Shown here: piece by piece, positions 58,987 to 64,000 of the stretch | How the letters are laid out: each line of letters starts with the position of its first letter | Position numbering within the stretch: position 1 is the stretch's first letter | The notes under the pieces: generated by a model | Databases searched by the model: none | What the model saw: only the letters and a program-made list of their open reading frames with translations | Told to the model about the DNA's origin: nothing | Assembly: GCA_963555705.1 (NCBI GenBank) | Contig: OY743180.1 | Coordinates: 40,518,129 to 40,582,128 of the forward strand | Source: Ligustrum vulgare | Lineage: Eukaryota > Streptophyta > Magnoliopsida > Lamiales > Oleaceae | DNA length: 64,000 bases | Direction of reading: 5' to 3' | Translations under genes and position numbers: made by a program

Positions 58987-60500
58987 TACTTGTGCATGTC
59001 TATGTTTGAGGTGGCAATGATGCTCACGGACCTTATATTTATTGGGGATTCGATATAAACGGACAAGGATTATTCGATTAAATTGTTTGTGGGTCCGGTA
59101 TGAAGATAACTTTTAAAACTCGATATAGGTATGGGTCGGACGTGGGTTTTACTATAAAATTCATGCTCGACCAGCACACCCATTAATTTTCTTAAAAAAT
59201 TATAAAATTTAAAATAAAAGTGATTGTGTAAAAAAAAATAGAACTCAAATATCTATTGACATTATTAATATGTTTAAATTATTGACATTGTTAACGTCTA
59301 AAAAAATTGTTTAAATTTGCTTGTTTAGTTTTAACATAGAACAAACTTTTTTTCAAGTCAAATTCAAGTGAAACCCAATATAAATTGATTCAAGTTAATT
59401 CGGAGCACCTCCAACCTATAATCTATTTACAACCCTCAAAAAAATAATAAAATAAAATAAAATAGGTAATGTGTCTCGAATGGATATAGAAGCATACCCG
59501 CCCCCGACTCGTTATTCTTAAATGGGTATATGAGTAGGATATGAAGATTGTAAATCTCTAGTGGGTAGAGTATGAGTTTGGCAAACTCAACTCATACCCA
59601 ACCGATTGTCATTCTTAGCCTGACTTAAGCTTTTTATAAAAAGTTTACCTACCTTATTTGATATTGTCCTGAGTGTTATTTCGCTCATGCTAATAATTAA
59701 AAAAAGATTAGATAAAAGTGTAAGGAGTAAACTCATTTAGACAAAGTCCAAAAAATGAGTATTTTGCACTAAAAAACTTAAGTTACAAGATGTTGCTAAG
59801 GGGGCACAAACACACAAATGAAACTAAGAAAATTCTAATAAAATGTAAAATAAGAAAATTACATCCATATTTGAGAGTTTTGATTTGTTGATCCTTCTAA
59901 ATATCTAAATTTTTACGATATATACAAATTCTAATTTGGATTTCTAAACTACCGCCTTAGTCTCGTAACCGATGTGGAATAAATGTTATCCACTTCTTCA
60001 TATAACGGTCGTCCACTTCTTTATTAACCTCCAACTTTTTACTACCTACCCATGTTCACAACAATCATCCAAGTTATGAAAACCGCCCACAATTACATCC
60101 AACGAATTCCCTTAGATCATGGGTTGTATTGGAGAACTACATCTTTGCTTGTATTTCGTCTAATACTCCAATTGCCCAGATACCATAACGCTCGCACAAT
60201 CGCCTAAGCTCCTTCACGTTGCCTTAATATTTGTAACTTGGGTCTTCACGTTCAACTTTCATGTTGGGCTTTTGAATTGAGTATTTTATGTGTTAACAAT
60301 TACCTCAATATGGTTGAATTAATGTGTAATCATTAATTGTGCCATATTCAAAGTATTTGCACATTTTTGTAGTCCCAAGATTCCAAAAAGCACCAAACCT
60401 CTGGCATTCCCTCTAGTTTTAGCTCTAATGTTTATCCTAATTTTGGCGGCTAATCATTGTGTCACATCATTTGTCAATATAAAACCCTAATTCTCCTTCT
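58987..60500. other. Unassigned, repeat-like
   Basis: 59006-59630 starts GAGGTGGCAATGATG and ends CGATTGTCATTCTTAGCC. It holds inverted phrases such as GGGTATGAG/CTCATACCC and may be an old hAT-type or other repeat. No gene is seen in 59640-60500. Confidence 0.3.
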
Positions 60501-60628
60501 TTTTCTTCACTTCACTTTCTTCTTTAGCGTTTGCTCTATATGTTGCTTCCTTTAAAGATTTCCAATCGTTCCTCCCAATCCATTTTGAGTTCGCCCACGG
60601 GAAGCCACAGAATCTATATTCGTTTGTA

Positions 60629-61330
60629 TTGGTCACTTTGTATATTGGTATGGAAACCCCTCAAAATAAGCTTAGGTTTGATGCCACTCTCAATGGCTCA
60701 AGACCTCTTTGGCTTGCCAATTATGGCTTAGAGGTCCCAATTAATTGTTACAGGTTAGTAATCAATTACCTTGGTCCTATAGAACAGTCTTCTAAGGACG
60801 TTTTTAACTATTTTTATACTATTGATTCTTTACCGTCTTATTTTCCTTATGCACTTCACCAAGTCCTTTCGTACGTCCATCTTCCCCAAACTCTTATGGA
60901 AAAAGGAGATGCTTTGCTCGTTTGGGCACAATTATTAGTTGGACGAGATCTCCTCCATGACTTCATTATTGGAACTAATGGTAAGGATAGAATTAAGATT
61001 TATGCTCCCCAAGAAGGCTCAACAATTTTAGCTCGGTCAGACTTAACCATTTCTCCCCTATTACTAAAGAAGCCTCAAGGAACGTTATCACACCTCTTTC
61101 CACCTGATGCAAAAATCATTGAGAGCCAAAACAATTCTTTGTTGACTTGTTTTTCCTTCCATTCAGTCTATCGAAGCAATCTTCTTGTTTTTGAATATCT
61201 CTGGGAAATATCAACAAGAAACTTCTTTCTGCTCCTATGCATCGAATTTTCCATAATCTCAATTTCGATCCTCTCCCTTCATCCAAATCTCCTAAATCTA
61301 CCTCTCCTATCATCACATCGAATTATGTGA
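60629..61330 (+). CDS. Unrecognised ORF, probably a decayed coding fragment
   Basis: A 233-codon frame starts MVTLYIGMETPQNKLRFDAT. Its first about 150 residues are of normal composition (LVINYLGPIEQSSKDVFNYF, YFPYALHQVLSYVHLPQTLM, LVWAQLLVGRDLLHDFIIG). The last about 50 turn into Ile/Leu/Ser-rich noise after a likely frame change near 61180. A second overlapping frame just upstream (60531-60731: LPLKISNRSSQSILSSPTGS) looks like the true N-terminal continuation with a shift near 60640. Downstream at about 61430 a short acidic stretch (DDSDEEIIG) follows. I do not recognise the family; an old retroelement gag/ORF1-like gene is one possibility. It ends before the LTR at 61712. Confidence 0.35.
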   Translation: MVTLYIGMETPQNKLRFDATLNGSRPLWLANYGLEVPINCYRLVINYLGPIEQSSKDVFNYFYTIDSLPSYFPYALHQVLSYVHLPQTLMEKGDALLVWAQLLVGRDLLHDFIIGTNGKDRIKIYAPQEGSTILARSDLTISPLLLKKPQGTLSHLFPPDAKIIESQNNSLLTCFSFHSVYRSNLLVFEYLWEISTRNFFLLLCIEFSIISISILSLHPNLLNLPLLSSHRIM

Positions 61331-61711
61331 AATCGCTAGTGAAATCCCCTGCTACTCTTTCAATCCAAGCTAAATTAAAGTGAGTTCTTCTAAACATCAT
61401 AGCAAGAAAACGATCAATCATAATTTAGGACGATGACTCAGATGAGGAAATCATCGGTAAGAATGTTTCTCCTCTTTTTAAGAAGAAGATATTCTTATTT
61501 TTGTTCATATAATCATTCTTTTGGATTACTTACGTGGCATAATCACTGTCTATTTTTCTGTTCCAAAAGTCTTCTTCCTATTTCTTCAGTAAGCCAATCG
61601 AAGCTTTCCATTTCTGAGGTTCTAGTTTCTCCCCCAGCAGAAGAGCTTCAGATTCAAGTATCCTCTGATATCCTAGTAATCAAAGAGCTATCATTCCAGG
61701 ATGAAAGTTTG

Positions 61712-64000
61712 TGTAATGCCCCGAGTTACGTAAAATTCGGGATGCCACTTCGTCCATTAAAACTAACTTTCGAATAAATATTTATTGCTGAAATAACTAA
61801 AATTTAAACATCACTTTCATTATTTGAAAATTTATAACAGTAACTCAAATTTAAATAAATTTATTTGAAACAATTTATGAAATCCCAAATCTCGACAAAA
61901 TGAAATAACCAGATTCAATAAACGTGACTTTCAAAATAACTTAAATTAAAGATTGCCATCATTGCCCTTCATTCGTCACCGTCTCCAAGATCTACAAATG
62001 TTGTTAAAATAACAGAGTGAGCATTTCAAAAGAAATACTCAGTAGACTCATCGCCGGTAATTAATTTACAAAATAATTGAACAGGTAATTATGCAAATAA
62101 TATAGTGACATTCTCTTCTTAATCATAAACATCACATAGTGAGTGTAAATAAACATATTCTTGTCTTATCTAATGTAATAAAGCATATAAGTTATGACAT
62201 GCATAACATAAATTTCTCATTTTATCTCATAAGAGATATTATTGTCTTGTCTCATGCAATTAAGCATATAAATCACGTAAATTCACATAAAACATGCAAT
62301 TATATTATAAACTAATTAGTGGAGGCAAGTCTACCTCAAACTTTACGAGTTCACAAAAAAGTGGAGCGGGATTGGTACATCAATCTCTTAATTCACCAAA
62401 AGCTTGTCTAGCCAAAAAAAAAAAAATCAAATTACTTTAGTATTTCGAAAATTAAAAATTAAAGTGACAAAGTAAAATTTTGAGGACTAAATTGCAATTT
62501 TAAAGAAACTGGGATTTAAAAGTTTAGGGGCTGAAACAAACTTTTCGAACTAATGGGGCTGACTGTAGGAGTTAAGGACTTCAAGGACTAATTTGTTAAG
62601 TACTGAAACCTTTGAAACTAAATTAAAACATTTTAAACTAAAATGACTAAAATGAAATGCTTTTCAATCCTTGGAGCTAAAAGGCAATTTTCAAAACTAA
62701 AAAAATAATAATACAGAGACATCTTATCTCTCTCTCTCTCTAAAATCGGATTAGAGAGAGAGAGAGAGACGAGGGGCTCCTCCGATTTCCACCATCGACC
62801 GAAGGGCCGGAGATAGCGCCACCATCGTGTGGTGGCTCCAGTGTATTGGTGAGGGTGGAATTTGGGGCGAGTTTGGGTACAAAAATCATGGCAAACCAAG
62901 GCTTTGGAGGCTCGGATTCTTGGGCTTTCCGAAGATAACAACGGGTAATGATTGATGTAAGTTTATGGGTTATGTTTGATTCTTGGTTTTTGGGTTGTTT
63001 TGAATGTCTTTTGAAGGTGATTTTGAAATGGGCAGGGGCAGTTTTGGAGGTTGGTTCTACTGGTGGCGTGAGATTTGTCCTTCGCAGGTTTGTGGGAGTG
63101 ATTTTGAAATCTGTGGTTGAAAACTCGGTTTAGCAGAGCGGTGATAGAGTTCGGATTGTGGGAGGCATGGTTGGGTGATGAAGGTGGAGGTTTGGGCGAT
63201 GGTGGAACTAGTGTTAGTGGCCATGTGGTGGTGTTGGCTGCGGTTTGGTTGGGGGAAAATGGTGGTGGTTAGATTTTCACAGATTATGATGTATGGATTG
63301 ATTTTGGTTGGGATAATGAAAGCTTTGTGTTTATTGGATTGTTCATGCGTTGGTGACTAGAAATTAACTTTCTAGCATCAACAATGAATTTCCAAAAGTG
63401 TGGCTGCCGTGGAGTAGTGTTAGAGAGGAGAAAGTTCATACCCAGAAATGTCTGCTGAATTTTGTGGTCTTGTGAGTTTCTGAGGGGAAGTATATGCTGT
63501 TGGTTGTGTGTTAATTTTGGGTAATATGTGGCAGCTTCTGGTTTAGGAAATGTTGAGGGAATATGCAAGGAGGAAATTGCTGAATGAGGGAATTGAGGGA
63601 GAGGTTAAAGGGATGTAGATCAGTTATGGGCGTGTGAGGGGGAAGAATTTTGGAAATAACAATCATCCAAGAATGGACAAAGCTTGAGACCTGGAAGAGA
63701 TAATTTCTAGGAAGAAAAAAAAACATGGATAATTGTAGTAATATTTGGGCTTATGGAGTTGGGTTGGTTTGAATAGTTTGGACTCAAAATAGTTGAAATT
63801 TGGACTTATGATAATTAAAAGTTAGACTTAAAAAAAAAAAAAAAATTTGTGATCTTGGAACACTTTAGATAAAATTTCGAATTTGATCAAGATTAAAATA
63901 AATTTAATTTCACTTAATAATGGCTAGACAAATACTCTTTTAAAATAAGTGAGAAGTCACAGCGACACGCCTTTAATAATTTTAAAATATTTTATTTAAA
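61712..64000 (-). repeat. Ty3/gypsy-type LTR, minus orientation, right end outside window
   Basis: It starts TGTAATGCCCCGAGTTACG. Its reverse complement ends CGTAACTCGGGGCATTACA, matching the end of the LTR at 1-2628 (GGAACTCGGGGCGCTACA). Related blocks follow in the same order: AAATACTCAGTAGACTCATC (61.96-62.05 kb), AGTCTACCTCAAAC, and a CT/GA-rich stretch at 62720-62770. No PBS precedes it, so it may be a solo LTR or a broken element. The ORFs at 62633-63726 are not believed. Confidence 0.6.

Overview
This is a transposon-packed stretch of a flowering-plant nuclear genome, almost certainly a eudicot. The signs are plant-type Ty3/gypsy, Ty1/copia, Cassandra, Helitron, Stowaway and Mutator elements, an AT-rich background, and a plant glycoside hydrolase family 3 gene split by GT-AG introns. 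Few host genes are visible. No rRNA, tRNA or CRISPR feature was found.

Layout. 1-2628 is the end of a plus-strand gypsy LTR, followed by a tRNA-iMet-type primer-binding site (PBS). The C-poor, mostly non-coding internal region behind it (2645-6470) holds two intact intronless minus-strand ORFs. One is a LOG-like cytokinin-activating enzyme (3861-4514). The other is a basic, cysteine-rich protein (4842-5393) resembling the nucleic-acid-binding proteins of plant flexuous RNA viruses. They share upstream sequence blocks, and this pair is the most unusual item in the window. 6471-12.1 kb is a broken, truncated minus-strand Tekay/Del-like gypsy element with an intron-like gap between gag and protease. 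14283-21172 is a complete, young CRM-like gypsy element (target-site duplication, TSD, GGATG) with broken ORFs. It sits inside a Tat-type element (LTR 21903-23427) that itself abuts a decayed Athila-like gag/protease region (23.4-26.8 kb). 27494-28177 is a Cassandra TRIM with 5S-rRNA-like LTRs, inside GTGACCT repeats. 30238-39435 is a Copia element (TSD CGATG) with a non-autonomous Helitron in its leader, which in turn carries a Stowaway MITE. 39872-45899 is a Mutator-like element (9-bp TSD) with tandem arrays of about 168-bp repeats and a transposase zinc-knuckle remnant.

49668-57414 is a six-exon, minus-strand beta-D-xylosidase (GH3) gene. A one-base loss in exon 3 breaks it, and its introns hold a solo LTR, MITEs and a 1.56-kb Mutator-type hairpin. 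A related hairpin element ends 82 bp upstream of its start codon. The window closes with an unrecognised degenerate ORF and another LTR related to the first one, in opposite orientation.

The genes do not form a pathway. The architecture is one of repeated nested insertion, with one eroded host gene (xylosidase) and one potentially functional captured cassette (LOG-like plus cysteine-rich protein). Functional names rest on motif recognition by eye. Element boundaries with TSDs were read directly.
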